Positions 10,610 to 23,480 are shown, numbered from the stretch's first letter. The stretch is DNA of 64,000 bases from Hyalella azteca (GCF_000764305.2 NW_025940677.1:62001-126000); one strand, 5' to 3'. Numbers and translations are program-made. The notes: generated from the letters alone by a model not told the origin.

Positions 10610-11720
10610 GAACCTGTCGTGCGTCGTGAGAACGGGGCACATTTCTCCTCATTATAATCCCCTTTTAAATGTCACCGTTTTATGCCTACAAATGTTACAT
10701 CATTATCACATTATAGTGTGATACTGAACATATTTCTATATTTAAGGGTAGAGAAGTTTGTCACTGTAGGGGTTGAATGGTTATGGCCCTGTCACTATAT
10801 AAGTTGTGTTATTCTGTCCATATATTATATTCTGTCAACATGAGGGTTGATATGATATATAGTTTCTCTCAACTTAAGGTATAGTTTGTCCCAACATGAG
10901 GGTCGATATTGTTGCGTTTCCTCATTCTTCCACTCGCTGTCTTGCTCTAGTCATTCATGTACAATAATTAAAGTTCGTTGTTGTATTATTCTGTTATATA
11001 TATCAGTTATATTATTATTTATACAACTTTTAACTAGTCATGTATTTAGTCGTATGAGTTTAGTCACTTACAATGCTGATTCTTTAGTCAATGTAAAGTG
11101 TCATGTTTACAATAGATAATAAATTGTGGAGTTTCTCTCTATTATCTGAATTATACGTAACCACATGAGTCGTGCCTAGCTAGGACGTACCTAGTGAGGT
11201 CGCGTCTAAGGTTTCTTCTCATTAGTTTCTTCTCATTAGTTTCTTCTCATTAGCTTATTCTGGGCAGATTATCCCGCAGTCCGACAATTGTGCGGTCTGT
11301 TACGATGTCCGGTGTGCATTGCTAATAGTGAATAGATTACATACAAAATTATTAACCAAGTTTGGTGAGCAAAGCTCCAGAATCAATGAGTGAAGAATTT
11401 TATGTTACTATAAAGTCCAAGTTTTTGTTTTGTTCTTAAATACAAAATATTAGTAAGAAAGAGAGCTAAGATTTGGCCGCATAAGTGTTGCGTCGTAGGC
11501 TGGCGGCAGGAGAAAGTGATCAGAACTTTTTGGACGAGACCAAAGCCTATAATTATCAAGGTTGTTATAGCTTATGATGTGAATATTATAGCTTCAATTA
11601 TATAATTTATGTCGTCAGAATACAAATATTTACAGAATTATAGATTTAATAAAGGAATGTACAGAATTATTATTTCATTGTTACTTATGCTTGACTTCTT
11701 GACGAATCTTGATATTACAG
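10610..11720. other. AT-rich intergenic stretch
   Basis: Contains a threefold 14-bp repeat (tttcttctcattag) at about 11213-11254 and an AATAAA at 11118-11123 that could end a long alpha2/delta transcript. No gene recognised. Confidence 0.45.
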
Positions 11721-11750
11721 TTTGGGCAAAGCATTAATGGAACACGAATT

Positions 11751-12798
11751 ATGATTTTGAAATTCAGTTTGCTCATTTTTGTGCTATTTCTTTGTTTAAA
11801 AAACGGTGAATTCCGCCCCAATGTGAAAAATAAAGGTGTTTATATTAGTAAAACATCGTTTTCTTTTCATTGGAGAAAGAAAATGTTATTCGATGGCAAA
11901 CCCGAAGAAACTGAAAAAATTTCCATGCCTAATGAAACTTCAAAGGTAAACTTGACTTTCCAAATTATTAGCCAGTAACAAACTACCAACCACTAGAGAT
12001 AAATCATCAACTAAGAACTTATCAGTCACTAAGAAACCAACACCCACGAATAAATTACAATATTATGAGCCACTGGGAAACTATCAGAAGCAGAGTAAAT
12101 AGAAGTAAGATTAGAGAATATTTTGTAATTCAAGAATGGTGAACTGATGCTTGATTCCGAAGAGGCTAATGTCAAGCTTTTATTTCTCAATATTATGTTT
12201 CAATTTCATTCTCTCTCATTTTAACATTATCATAAGCTGGTGAACTAGAAACTTATAACGATAATTAATTTGCGCTATATGGGTGTTGGTGTTGGGAAAG
12301 CAATCAACAGTGCCTGTCGAAAATTCACTATCATGCTTATTTAGGACAGCACACTGCGCAGCACTGCTTGTTATGTTCTAGCATGACACTGCGCAGCACT
12401 ACATGTACTAGCATGACACTGCGCAGCACTGCTTGTTATGTTATAGCATGACACTGCGCAGCACTGCGTGTTATGTACTAGCATGACACTGCGCAGCACT
12501 ACATGGCATGTACTAGCGTGACACTGCGCAGCACTGCTTGTTATGTTCTAGCATGACACTGCGCAACACTGCTTGTTATGTTCTAGCATGACACTGCGCA
12601 ACACTCCTTATAATGTTGTTTTTACCAACAAAATGTGAAGCAGTTTTTACCGTTCACATAAAGTATTTTCAGCAACGCTCACGACAAGCTTTTTCAAAAC
12701 CAAATAATGTATTACGCGTTGGAAAATTCCCGTTTTCACCTAAAAAAATATATTCTATTCCTAGTGGCAAGACTAAAACACTTTTTAGTATTCGCTAA
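11751..12798 (+). CDS. Possible two-exon gene for a small basic secreted protein
   Basis: Not a family I recognise. Exon 1 CDS is 11751-11945 and exon 2 is 12673-12798; they join in phase 0 into about 106 codons ending in TAA. An acceptor-like attacag lies at 11714-11720 before the first exon, the donor is aag|gtaaac at 11946, and the second acceptor is tattttcag at 12672. Residues 1-21 (MILKFSLLIFVLFLC then LKNGEF) form a good signal peptide. The mature part is basic (KNKGVYISKTSFSFHWRKK; exon 2 starts QRSRQAF and ends KTKTLFSIR), has no Cys, and has one possible NET glycosylation site. Against it: AT-rich sequence, no homology, and the intron is largely a minisatellite. It could be chance. 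Confidence 0.35.
12340..12605. repeat. 35- to 36-bp minisatellite (tagcatgacactgcgcagca...)
   Basis: Seven to eight copies of gcatgacactgcgcagcact followed by gcttgttatgttcta, with some truncated units. It ends about 70 bp before the acceptor of the putative second exon at 12673. Confidence 0.88.
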
Positions 12799-15700
12799 GA
12801 TTCATGCGTAACTTATGCAAGAATTATGCGTAATCAGAAGTCCATATAGTAGAATAACGTAGCTGTACAAACCAGCTCAGGTAAAGACCCTGAGTGATTT
12901 AGATCTACTCCTCTACAGCTCGTAAACAAACTGATCTTTTCTTTGTTTGCCATTCGCCCTGAAATGTTTTCGTTGACAAGAAGGCGCAGTTTTATGCTCT
13001 GGATTCTGGAAAAATCTCGACGGAGGCTTTCCATTTTATGCTGAGAGAAAAAGGTGAAGGTGAAAAAAATTGAATAAAAAAGGTGAATGAGAGAAAAAGG
13101 TGAAGTGAGTCTGGTGGACCCACTTGGACGAGTCAACCGCGTACAAATTTTTACATTTATTTTTACCTATTTTACATTGCATTGTTTTACTTACTTGCCT
13201 ATTTGTAGGTCATACTGATCTATTACTAAAACTAAAGCGAAAACTAAATTTCAGGTATGAGTTCTATCCAAAACTTGAACTAAAGACCATGAACATTCTT
13301 CATTTTTAGCGCATTTTCTCATTTATGGATAAAATGCCATATTGTACTCGTCATGTCCGTCCGTCTGTCCGTCCGTCCGTGACTTCACGTTGTCGTCGAC
13401 GAGAAACTGCGCTCTCTGTCACTCACTGCAGTTAGTACTGAGTTATATTTTTTACCCTTTACCTCAGCATTTTTTTTTTAATTGAGGATTGATGAGTGAT
13501 GAGTGACCACCTTCCTCACGGGCCCATTGCCGGGCCCATTACCTGCCTCACGGGCCCATTGCCGGGCCCATTACCTGCCTCACGGGCCCATTGCCGGGCC
13601 CATTACCTGTCTCACGGGCCCATTGCCGGGCCCATTTCAGCGTTCCTCACGCTAATCCCTCTTTATGTTTCGTGACGAATCTGTCGCAAATGTTACGAAT
13701 GTGAGATTAGTGAAACGAATGTAGGAATTCAGTCCTGAATGCGCAAAGGACGAAAATAGATGAACCTTCACGAATATCCATGAAAGGTTAACGAAAGTAT
13801 GAATTGCGTTACGAGTGTATGAACTTGCAACAAAAGTATATGACTACAAATAAATATATCAATAACTATATTTTGTACGACTATATAAATAGCGCAACGA
13901 ATGTACGACTACAATAACTGAATATGGAAATGCATCTCGAGAATATGAATGCCGTGACAAGAGTGCAGATGGCACTGCTAGTGTTCAAACATTTTGTGAA
14001 CCATAGAGGAAGAAAAAGATTAAATAGTCTAGAAGTAATTTTTGATATCATATTAATTTCTGCTATCAAGTTCATATTCGTTAGGGTTTACTCGTACATT
14101 TTACCTTCGTATAGTGTGAATTCAAATCTGTTAACTTCTGAAAATAAATTGTGCAAAAAGATTGAAATTTATTTTATTTTTTGTAACAAAAGTTTCATGA
14201 ATATTTAATCACATTCGCCACTTCACTTCAGTTGATGGCATGAATAGAAAGCTTTTTCCACCGCCCCTCAGCCCTGCGGTGTGGCTTGGCAAACAACAAA
14301 TGATAAAGTGAGGACAGATAAATATTTGAGAGCTAGCTTTTGGTTTCATTAGATTTATTTGCACTGTAAATAATATTTACAGTACAAACTTACTTATTTA
14401 CAGTTATTATCATTTATTTCTACTGTAAATAGGACGAGGATTGATAAAAGACTAATGATGCGCATAAGACAAATTTATTATACTCATCTCTATCACTTGA
14501 GTCAGTATTTAATTTTCTCTCTTTTCAATTTTTTCTTTCTTTTTTAATTAATTGAATTTAAACTTTAACTGCAACTTTCTTTTCAATCCTAAACACTATA
14601 AGCCTATTATTTACTCTGGAATTTCGTTTGAAATTTCGAATTGAAATAAATAAGCTGGGGGGCCTTGCGTACAGAAGATTGTTAGCGTGAACCGAGCGTC
14701 CTGCAACTGTCCACCCGCAAGCCCAGAATTATCATGAGTCTGGAGTCGGTGGTCTCGAGAGTCTTCCATTTCCATTAGAAGATTGAAAAATTCTTTGACC
14801 CTCAATCAAAGGATATAATGATTACTTTCAAAGAGTCACTCATTTTCTCGTTATTACTGTTTCAGAAGTCGTCATTGTGCTGTACAGAAGTCGTCTGTTT
14901 CAGAAGTCGTCATTGTGCTATACAGAAGTCGTCTGTTTCAGAAGTCGTCATTGTGCTATACAGAAGTCGTCTGTTTCAGAAGTCGTCATTGTGCTATACA
15001 GAAGTCGTCTGTTTCAGAAGTCTTCATTGTGCTGTACAGAAGTCGTCTGTTTCAGAAGTCGTCATCGTGCTATACAGAAGTCGTCTGTTTCAGAAGTCGT
15101 TGTGCTATACCGCACCCGTTCTTCAACGGGTGCATGTTGAAGGGCGAAGATTTAGGTACTGGAATACGGTTCACATGTTCTGTGCGTGAACTGTATATGG
15201 TATGTAATACGTGTTAATTAATGTAACTCTTCGAGGAATTTCGTTTATTTAAAACATCCGGTGTATTTTCTTAATCTAGAATGAAACTTACCAGTACTTT
15301 TATATTGATTTTAAAATCTAAAAATAACTTAATCCTTGTTGTTTTAGGTATAACTTTATGCTACTATTATTTGCATGAAGCACCATGAACTTTACTGTCC
15401 TGAAGACTGGACTCTGAGCTGTACTGCATTAACATGTTATCTCCCCCACTTGGACAATTTGTATATCATGCTAACCCAAATGTATTGCGATAGTACGAAA
15501 TGTCATGCTTACCTAAGTGTACAGTGATAGGAAGCTGACCTTAATGTACCGAGATTGACAGGCTGATGTCAATGCACCCTAATTTGCGGAATGTTGTGAT
15601 GAAGCGATATGCACATACAGGAAATCGCTTGTAGGCCTTAGGCCTATCCATGGAAAGCCGGGTTCCTGGAAAATACACGGAAGGCCAGACACAGGACAGC
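12799..15700. other. Intergenic region with three tandem arrays
   Basis: No gene supported. It holds a (gtcc)n run at about 13347-13381; a 32-bp repeat (ctcacgggcccattgccggg then cccattacctgc) in four copies at 13513-13637; and a 38-bp repeat (cagaagtcgtctgtttcaga then agtcgtcattgtgctata) in about 6.5 copies at 14866-15110. Open frames at 13924-14208 and inside the 38-bp array lack support. Confidence 0.6.
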
Positions 15701-15709
15701 CCCGGCGCC

Positions 15710-15744
15710 TATATAAAGCCGGTCAGTGGCTCAGAGCTTCACTC
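15710..15744 (+). promoter_or_regulatory. Core promoter of Gly/Tyr-rich gene 1
   Basis: TATATAAA at 15710-15717 is followed about 31 bases later by an initiator-like TTCACTC (start near 15741). The whole stretch to the ATG is closely conserved with gene 3. Confidence 0.8.
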
Positions 15745-15772
15745 GAACTTCTGCCGTCCGACAGCAAGCATC

Positions 15773-17152
15773 ATGGAAGCTGGCAAAATTGTGAGTATCG
15801 GGCGTGCGGGGTCCAACTTGTGTGGTGCGCGGTATGGAAATACTCTGGGATTATATTCAACGAAATTTAAACTTGATAATAGGAACTAAGTCGTGCGTAC
15901 TTGTAAGAATATTTACTTTCTTTGATAATATGGTTGAATGCATAAATATTGAAATATTAGTTGAATACGTAAAAACGTAAATATTGAATGTAAATCCTCT
16001 TGGCTTAGCAAATTATATTGTAAAGATAAACAGTTTTGGCTTTTATTTTAAAAGAGAATATTCTAAAATCATAAACAATGAAGCAGTCATTGTTCTCATA
16101 AACAAGTACTAATCAATTCATAAACACATTATAATGATGAATTTTGAATGTTTTGAGTTTCGTCACTTGTACCGATCTATCTCACCTTCAACTAAACATT
16201 ATAAAATTTTTTCGTCCTAAACTTGAACTAACGCATACTTAATTTTGAAGTATTTCTAATTTGGAACGTTTGTATTCCACAGACCGCTGTGCTTCTGCTG
16301 ACATTCGGTCTGTGTACTGGGCGGCCGATCGACCAGCTCGGTGTCCGCTCCCCAATAAAAAACAGCCCCTACAGACCTACTAGGCACTTGGTTCACGAAT
16401 CCCATCAGATCTATCCTTTGAATATTCAGAAGTTTACGTCGTATCATACCGTGCCCGTCCCCCAACGCATATATATTGACGGACCGAGCTTCGACTCCTG
16501 GGAATATGATTCCCCCGAACAGTTCGATGACGATTTCTCCGATGAGAGATTCCGAGATTTTGGGCATCGACGAGTCGTTCGGGCAGTCGAACCTGAAGGC
16601 ATCGAAGTCCTCGCTGACGACCTAATCGCTGATGCCGAAGGAAAACATGTCGGCACCGAACTCCACGCCGCTAATGCCGAATACCACACCAATGAAGCCA
16701 AAGGCCTCGCCACTGATGCCGAAAACCTCGCCACTGGTACTGAAGGCCAAGCCGGTGAAGCAAGAAAACACGCTGCCGACGATCAGCCGGCCGACGCCCA
16801 AGGGCGCTTCTTTCTTGGCAAACTTTTCGGAAACTTGGGCATTACTGCCAACTTCGACGGAGGGTACAGTAACCCGTACGGCGGATACCACAGTGGACTA
16901 TATGGTGGACAATATGATGGAGATTACGGTGTGATACATGGCAGACCATATGGCGGACAATACGGCGGACACTACGGAGGACAATATGGTGGTGGACAAG
17001 TAGTGACCAGCAAGAAGGAGTACGTCTCCCAGTCCCACTCCCACACCGGGTACGACAACTACAACAACTACAATCATGGTTACTATGGAAGCAGTCCCAC
17101 TCTGTACCGCGAGAACTATCCCATTTACGGAAATGGAGGCTATGGCTGGTAA
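15773..17152 (+). CDS. Secreted Gly/Tyr-rich structural protein, paralog 1
   Basis: Two exons: 15773-15790 (MEAGKI) and 16283-17152, phase 0, about 295 aa. The intron splits the signal peptide (MEAGKI|TAVLLLTFGLCTGRP), an architecture typical of arthropod cuticle-protein genes. A middle segment contains HTVPVP, SPEQFDDDF and a basic-acidic boundary HRRVVRAVEPEGIEV that could be a proprotein cleavage site. A variable Ala/Glu/Asp-rich spacer follows, then the conserved QPADAQGRFFLGKLFG, a Gly-Tyr-Gln tract (YGGQYGGHYGGQYGG), and the C-terminus YGNGGYGW. No Cys in the mature protein. The ATG is fixed by TATA position and paralogy. Inferred to be a cuticle or other extracellular matrix component; the named family is not known to me. 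Confidence 0.85.
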
Positions 17153-17399
17153 AATTATATTTCTAGTGTTCATTTATCTTACCCCACAATTGAAGAATCA
17201 ATTAATTAGTTTTCATTTCGTAAAAAAACAATGTACCGAATACTAGCCTATATAGGACGACCCAGAGAGTTGGATCTCAGTGTGCAATGTGACGTACAAT
17301 ATTACGGGCGATGGAGGGAGAATGAACAGCGGTATAATTTTTGCTACCGTCTTGACGCCGGATAAATCTCATTTGTGTGTATTATTATGTTATGTTATC

Positions 17400-17405
17400 A
17401 ATAAA
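17400..17405 (+). promoter_or_regulatory. Poly(A) signal of paralog 1
   Basis: AATAAA about 250 bases after the stop codon, the first canonical hexamer in the 3' UTR. Confidence 0.7.
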
Positions 17406-17649
17406 CTGATCCAAAGTCATCGTATTTTCTTGTGACCTATTTAATATGAACTACGGTACCTATGAATATTACCCAGTCACGAATTTTACTAAAGTTTCTC
17501 AAGTTCTCATATATTTTCTCTTCATTGTGGAAAGGGAAGTGTTCTTTGGGTGGTGTGAAATGTGTTTTGAACAAAAAATTCGCTTAGCTCATTGGGCGAT
17601 GTTCATTACTTCTTGTTCATAACTCCTGCTAAAATTTGTTCATTACTCC

Positions 17650-17860
17650 TTCCCTTCCATGCCCTCACACGTACCTGTGGCACGTGGCCTGGACATTGCT
17701 TTCGACATCAGTGACCTAAGTAGTGGATACCCAGTCCATGTAGTGGATATCCAATCCAGATGGTGGATATCCAATACAGGTGGAGGGTATCCAATCCAGG
17801 TAGTGGATATCCGATCCAGGTGGTGGATATCCAATCCGGGTGGTGGAATGTTCCTGTGAT
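17650..17860 (-). pseudogene. Fragment of a duplicated alpha-tubulin last exon and intron
   Basis: On the minus strand, tacgtgtgagggcatggaag corresponds to the intact exon start tacgttggcgagggcatgga at 31135-31153, but now has an in-frame stop right after Tyr-Val. The flank also matches tubulin intron 8: both contain the order ctttcgacatcagtgacctaag / ctttcgataaccgtgacctaag-like sequence and ggtggatatccaatcca units. It is a relic of a block duplication that included the tubulin 3' end. About seven 18- to 19-bp units (gtggatatccaatccag) lie at 17720-17850. Confidence 0.7.
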
Positions 17861-17880
17861 GTTGGACATCAAATAAAAGA

Positions 17881-18902
17881 TCACATTATTCATCAATTAT
17901 TTGATTATACTTTATAATACATGAACGTTCATCACGAAATTTAATGCAATTTTTAATTTTTTTAATTTAATGCTGTTGGGGCTCTCAGAACACCCAACTG
18001 GCCCACATGATCATATAGGTTGGAGTCACTGATGAATCATAATTAAAACACTTTATTTCACCACCCAAAATGAACACAGAAAATAATCAACAAAGTTTAA
18101 CATTAGCACATTAACACTCCATAGCTTTCATCGTGGGTGCTTGACTTTCAAGACTAGCTCTGGACTTGAGTCTAACTTTTGGTTTGAGTAACTATTGGTC
18201 TGAGTAACTGTAGATTCGAAGCTTGCCTAAAATAAACAAATAAAATAGATAAATAATAGTTAAATAAACATTAAACATATTCAGAAACATATAACCCAAA
18301 TATTAACACAATTTTTCCATATCGAATATATTCACATACATATTTACATATTGACATCCTAACGTAGCACATACCGTCGCTCCGGTTTTCCACGCAACAA
18401 TAATCAACGAACCTTAGCATTCCGCACATTTCTTCCGGTAACCTCTAAACTAAAATACCAACAAATTCAAAATAATAAACCATTTGTAACAAATATTATC
18501 GCCTCGCATTGCATTGAACTGTCAAACAATTTCTATCCTCTACATTGCAATTTTGATATCAATACAATATAACAACTATTCACACATTATTTCAGCGTTT
18601 TAATCATTCTTAACACTATTCTAACATTCTCTATTGTATTCAATATTCATACATTGTAGCGCCATTCATACGTCGTGCCGTCATTCATGCACCTTTGCGC
18701 TAATGGTACAATGAATATCATTCTTTCTCTAAAAAGTTTACACTATTGAGTTGTTCGTCCCACTATTTGACTGAGACATGTTATTTACTATTTCATCGTG
18801 TTGTTCGTAAATAGGTAAATTTTTACTATATAAGTTCAAAATCAACGAGCGGAGGGGAAATTGGCGGCGTTAGATTGTTTTTTCATCGCTCCGACAGAAC
18901 AG
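17881..18902. other. AT-rich intergenic stretch
   Basis: No gene recognised. The sequence from about 18030 to 18230 has a poly(A)-signal-like ctttattt on the minus side but no coding frame. Confidence 0.4.
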
Positions 18903-19047
18903 GTGCCATACTTTCAAAAAAAGGTTAAGAGATCGTAAGTTCATCAGCCAATCGTTGACGGCCTTTCAAGCAAAATCCACCAATCATAGACAAGAATTGG
19001 AGCGTAAGTACTTACGTTCACTTAGCGAGTTTTGAAAGTATGGCCCC
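18903..19047. mobile_element. MITE family copy 1 (gccatactttcaaaa ends)
   Basis: Ends are inverted repeats: gtgccatactttcaaaa at the left and ttttgaaagtatggcccc at the right. The body matches copy 2 at 22961-23107 along its length (for example ggcctttcaagcaaaatcca). About 145 bp, non-coding. Confidence 0.85.
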
Positions 19048-20054
19048 TTGTCCAATTTATTGACACACCACTGAGGAGCGGAGACTTAAAATGACAACAA
19101 ACACATTCAAGATCTCCTCGGTCTCTTGGCAGCTACAACATCTCCTAATAAATATAATATTACATATAACTCTCCCATGATAAGGTTATTTACGAAATAA
19201 TTTAATTTCGGCCGGTAATCGTGCCAAGATTCCAAAAAATGAAGTTTCCAAAGAGGCCGTCAAAAAGTAAGCCTCGGCGAAAATGTTTGTGAAAATGCCT
19301 CGGCTGTCGCCCACAAAACAGTTGTAACATGAGTGTGTTCTCATCTTATTTGAATTAATATCATGGCTTGGATACAAGGAATTTTTACTGTATTTTGTAT
19401 TTGGGAATTTGTATTTTTATCTTTACTTCATACGACGAATGAGGAACACTTGGGTCATTTTCATTCATATCTCTTTACTTTTCATAAATATCGATTATAA
19501 AACGCTTTAAAATCAAAACTCTTATTAGCCAGGAAATTTTAATTAGAAGAAAAGGCATATCAACTTTATGTAAAGAAGATCAGCTATTTTGTGCCCCACT
19601 GCGGGCACTTTCATATTTTTCAATATTCTGTTTTACTTGTGAAATAAGTATGTACGCCTATTCATATGAAATAAGTATAAGTATACCTATACTTATGAAA
19701 TACGAAGTCATACCTATTCATTTGAAATAAGTATAAGTATACCTATTCATTTGAAATAAGTTTAAGTATACCTATACTTACGAAATAAGTATAAATATAC
19801 CTACATGCATATCCCAGTATGTTGCTCAGTGCAACATAGGACAACAGCGCTGTAGGAAAAAAAACACTACATTATTATTAACTGATTTCAATGAAACTCA
19901 AATATTCAGCGTGCTGAATCGTGGAATGCAGTGATGAATAATGGACTTGAATAAAATCTCGTATGTTGCATCACTTGTAGGCTTGGGCGTATTACTGAAC
20001 TGCCTGGTTTCTGCAGACACGAAAGAAAAATCAAGTACGAAAAGCCCCAGCACC
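19048..20054. other. Upstream region of paralog 2
   Basis: AT-rich with a tandem repeat of about 27 bp (gtatacctattcatttgaaa then taagtataa) in about five copies at 19640-19803. An open frame that runs from 19941 through the TATA box is fortuitous. Confidence 0.6.
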
Positions 20055-20062
20055 TATATAAA
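20055..20062 (+). promoter_or_regulatory. TATA box of Gly/Tyr-rich gene 2
   Basis: TATATAAA placed 63 bases before the ATG, the same distance as in paralogs 1 and 3. The preceding GC-rich ccccagcacc matches the gene 1 and 3 promoters. Confidence 0.8.
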
Positions 20063-20117
20063 CCCGGGCTGTATCTACCCGAATTATTTGCTGTTCTACC
20101 GTCTCAAAGTATGCATC

Positions 20118-21300
20118 ATGGAAGCCAATATGATTGTGAGTAATTAGCATGACGAAATGTACTGTGCTATTGTGGTATATATCGTGTCAAATTTTGTTGT
20201 GGGGGCGAAAAGTTAAGCGAACTGATGATTGTACCAAATATCATGTTCCTATTAGTGCGGAATGTAGGTATAATTTTGAATGGGCTTAATGTGTGTAGGT
20301 GTTACCCGCTATTATATGGTTTCGCCGCTTACAGGATGGTGAACATGAAGCGACGATTGAAGTTATATTTCTGCTCTAAAATATTAATCTTCAGTATTTG
20401 TTGTAGGAGATAAAGTCTGCACATTTCAGTACTGGGCATAATTTAGTTCATTAGTAGATTTTCAGTGCTTCGGTCTCTCATTCTACATGTAATTTCTAAT
20501 TGTAACCTTATGACACGTGAACGTTACAGTTCGCTGTGCTCCTGCTGACCATCGGTTTATCAGCTGGGCGGCCTGTCGAGTTTTTCGAAGATGAGACGCC
20601 AGTGGAAAACTACCCCGAATTCAAACAGACCCATCCCTATGACGTCCGCAAGTCTTCGGACTTTTTGGAGTCTGTTCCCCACCTGTTCCTCCATGTTTAC
20701 GAGCCGCGCTTCAGCTCCGCGGACGAGGATTCGCTCGAACAGTTTGAAAATTCTGCCCCCGATGTCGAGCTTCAAAGAGTCGTTCGCTCAGCCGAACCTG
20801 AAGGCATAGAAGTCTTTGCCAAAGATCTGATTGCTGAAGCTGAAAGCACACACACAGACGCCAACGCTGAAGGAAATCTCGCTGATGTTGAAGGACAACA
20901 CCATGGCACAGATAACCCTGAAGGCGAGCCTGTCGACGGTCAACCCGCCGACGTAGAAGGAAGATTCTTCCTTGGGAAACTCTTCGGAAAGGGTCACGTT
21001 TCCTCGACGTACAACGAGGCGTACGCTACCCAATCGGTTGGTTACAACGGAGGCCTGAACGCTAGACCATACGTTGTGTTGCAAGGAGGAATAAACGGCG
21101 GGCTACCTGGCGTCGGGTACGGTGGTATACCCGTTAGATCGCATGGTGAGCAGCTGGTACATAGTCGGGAAGAGTACCTCGCCCAGTCCCATATCAACTC
21201 TGGGTATAATAACTTGAACCCTGGCTACTACGTCGGCGGCCCCCCGATTTACCGCCCAAACTACGTCGTAAATTATGGAGATGGAGGCTATAGGTGGTAA
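20118..21300 (+). CDS. Secreted Gly/Tyr-rich structural protein, paralog 2 (divergent)
   Basis: Two exons: 20118-20135 (MEANMI) and 20530-21300, about 262 aa. The signal peptide MEANMI|FAVLLLTIGLSAGRP is split as in the paralogs. It keeps LQRVVRSAEPEGIEVFAKD, DVEGRFFLGKLFGKG, REEYLAQSH and the C-terminal YGDGGYRW. It lacks the HTVPVP segment and has fewer Gly-Tyr-Gln repeats (it has VGYNGGLNARPYV and GGINGGLPGVGYGG instead). The start is chosen by paralogy: an ATG at 20111, 7 bases upstream, is in another frame and runs into a stop. The most diverged of the three, so probably specialised in function or expression. Confidence 0.83.
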
Positions 21301-21492
21301 AATTACACGTATATAACTGTATATGGTGCTGACTTTGTAACTTGATAAAGTAAGTAAGTCAGTCGTATCGTTCAAGTCGTAGATCGTGAAAAAGTTCGTC
21401 CAAACGTTTAGCAGGCGCAAGCTTTACGCTACCCAGTGTGCTGGGCCTTGAGTGCACTAGGATGCACTAGTCAGTGTGCGTGTGCTGGTCTA

Positions 21493-21498
21493 AATAAA
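21493..21498 (+). promoter_or_regulatory. Poly(A) signal of paralog 2
   Basis: AATAAA about 190 bases after the stop codon. Confidence 0.7.
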
Positions 21499-22960
21499 AT
21501 GGGACGTAGGAAGTGGAGCTGTCGTAAATACTTTTATTGCATTTTTGACGCCGGAGGTATCTTCACTTCTGTAAAAATCTGTAAATAAAATGTGAAATTT
21601 TTATAGCGGTATAATCCTACTGAATCTGAGAGAATCAGATTTTCTGCTTGTCTTTGGCGTGTACTTCAGAACTTGCTAGCAATAGAATTCTTGGTTAGGG
21701 ATTCTTTCATTTAACTGAATACGCAAAATGAACTGTGAATATTCATGTACGAGATCTTAAAGCTGCTGCAGAAAGCTCGCACAATTCCAAAAAGTAGTTT
21801 CTGCACAGTTTGAAACTGCATAGTTCAGAAAACTGTGACTACTCGAGGTCTAGTAGGCAATTTTGGAAGAATTTTAGCCCATTTGAATAACATGATAATG
21901 ACGATATTTTTTGAAATTTTGATACCTATCGAAGAAGTTCGGGAAGAATTCCTGACATATTCTCGAGGACTGCTTGGTCGTCTACAGTGCATCGACCAAC
22001 TGCTCCCTTCCATACCAGCGCAACGTAACTGAAAATTCTAGAATTTTATCGGCGAAAGTGTAATAGGGCGGGTAGGATGGTTGTATAGTCTAAAATCTAA
22101 ATGACGAATTTATTCTTGACGAAGCAAACCTGAATTGTAAACCCTCGTGCACCGCAGACGTACAAGGATACTTTGTAATAGTCAAGCGTTGCACACTTGG
22201 AGTATTTTGAGACAGGATTATATTGAACGACGGAGTTCGAGCTCTCTTGTTCATTAAATAAGGAGTTTGAACTCCTTCATGTAATAAGGAGGCCTAAAGA
22301 AGGCTCTGGCAACCACGCATCTTGATATAGCGCGGCAAGGTTCATGTGAACGTTATTGAGCTGCATGGCTGACGTTATGAAGTGCTGCTTGTCTGAAAAT
22401 GGGGGGCATAGCGGGCGGCTCCCAGCGAGTTGCTTCATGGCATAGGCTCACAATACACTGAGAAGTGTTGGTTGCGTAATTAGTTTTTGGACTTTATATC
22501 TTGTGTCGCGAACTTTGCTGAACTTATTCGCGGCGTTTATTCGGTTGCGAAATCAATTTCTGAAAATCTATTTAGAACCACCGTACACAAAAATTTCGTA
22601 GTAATCATTCTTGTTTAGCCATTCGTATACCAAGTCTGTAGATTAGGTTTGAACTGAACGATAGACTTCTACATAAAGTGAACACATGAGTATTGCTGGT
22701 AGTTCAACTTGTAGGAAAATGCCCTATTAGTATTGCGAGTTGGTCTCCACGTTATTCGCAAAGGTTAAAGTATTTTATTTATTCATAGATATTCCGAGAC
22801 CACTTTAAAATGAGGCAAATCTTCCATATCCAGCTCGCGTCAATCGTTCCAGGTCCCTGATCTAATGATGGCTTGCAATGATCGCTTTGGATCCACTCTA
22901 ACTATCCGTTTTCATATTAAATCTTAACTCTCTCATAAATCCATGAGCCCATCACACTCC

Positions 22961-23107
22961 GGGGCCTATACTTTCAAAAAAAGTTAAGAGATAGTAAGTT
23001 CATCAGCCAATCATTGACGGCCTTTCAAGCAAAATCCACCATTCATAGATAAGAAAATAGAGCGTAATTACTCACGCTCACTTAGCGAGTTTTGAAAGTA
23101 TGGCCCC
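22961..23107. mobile_element. MITE family copy 2
   Basis: Begins ggggcctatactttcaaaa and ends ttttgaaagtatggcccc. It aligns with copy 1 (18903-19047) over the whole length with scattered substitutions. 147 bp. Confidence 0.88.
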
Positions 23108-23349
23108 AGGTTTCATTATTAGCTGCCCAATAGCGGGCACGAAGTGATCATTAGAACGATACATCACATTGACGTTTGAACCATCATAACAGTTGCGATG
23201 TTTGATGCAAGTGACCCGGCACCTTCTCTGCGGACGAAGTTTCTTAAGGCCTCGGTAGTGAATAAAAATATCGCTGGGCCTCACCTGTGAACGCACCCAC
23301 CCTATAGGGCCCTGACAATTAATACAAATTCACTATGAAAAAAGTGAGA

Positions 23350-23480
23350 CATTGTTCAAATAGCGATGCACTTTCTTACACCCTCTTATAGGTCATCCTG
23401 ACTCGATCAAGTCCGCATAGGTGATCTGTCGGCTCTCCTGTCGTGCTGTAAGAAAGTGTGTCGTTATTTGGACAATTTGA
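23350..23480. mobile_element. Inverted-repeat element, about 130 bp
   Basis: The left arm cattgttcaaatagcgatgc then actttcttaca is mirrored, with mismatches, by tgtaagaaagtgtgtcgtta then tttggacaatttg. Non-coding; probably a MITE. Confidence 0.55.

Noticed and set aside
19941..20147. A 68-codon open frame joined to the start of Gly/Tyr paralog 2
   Set aside because: It crosses the TATA box and transcription start conserved with the paralogs, so it lies upstream of the transcript.
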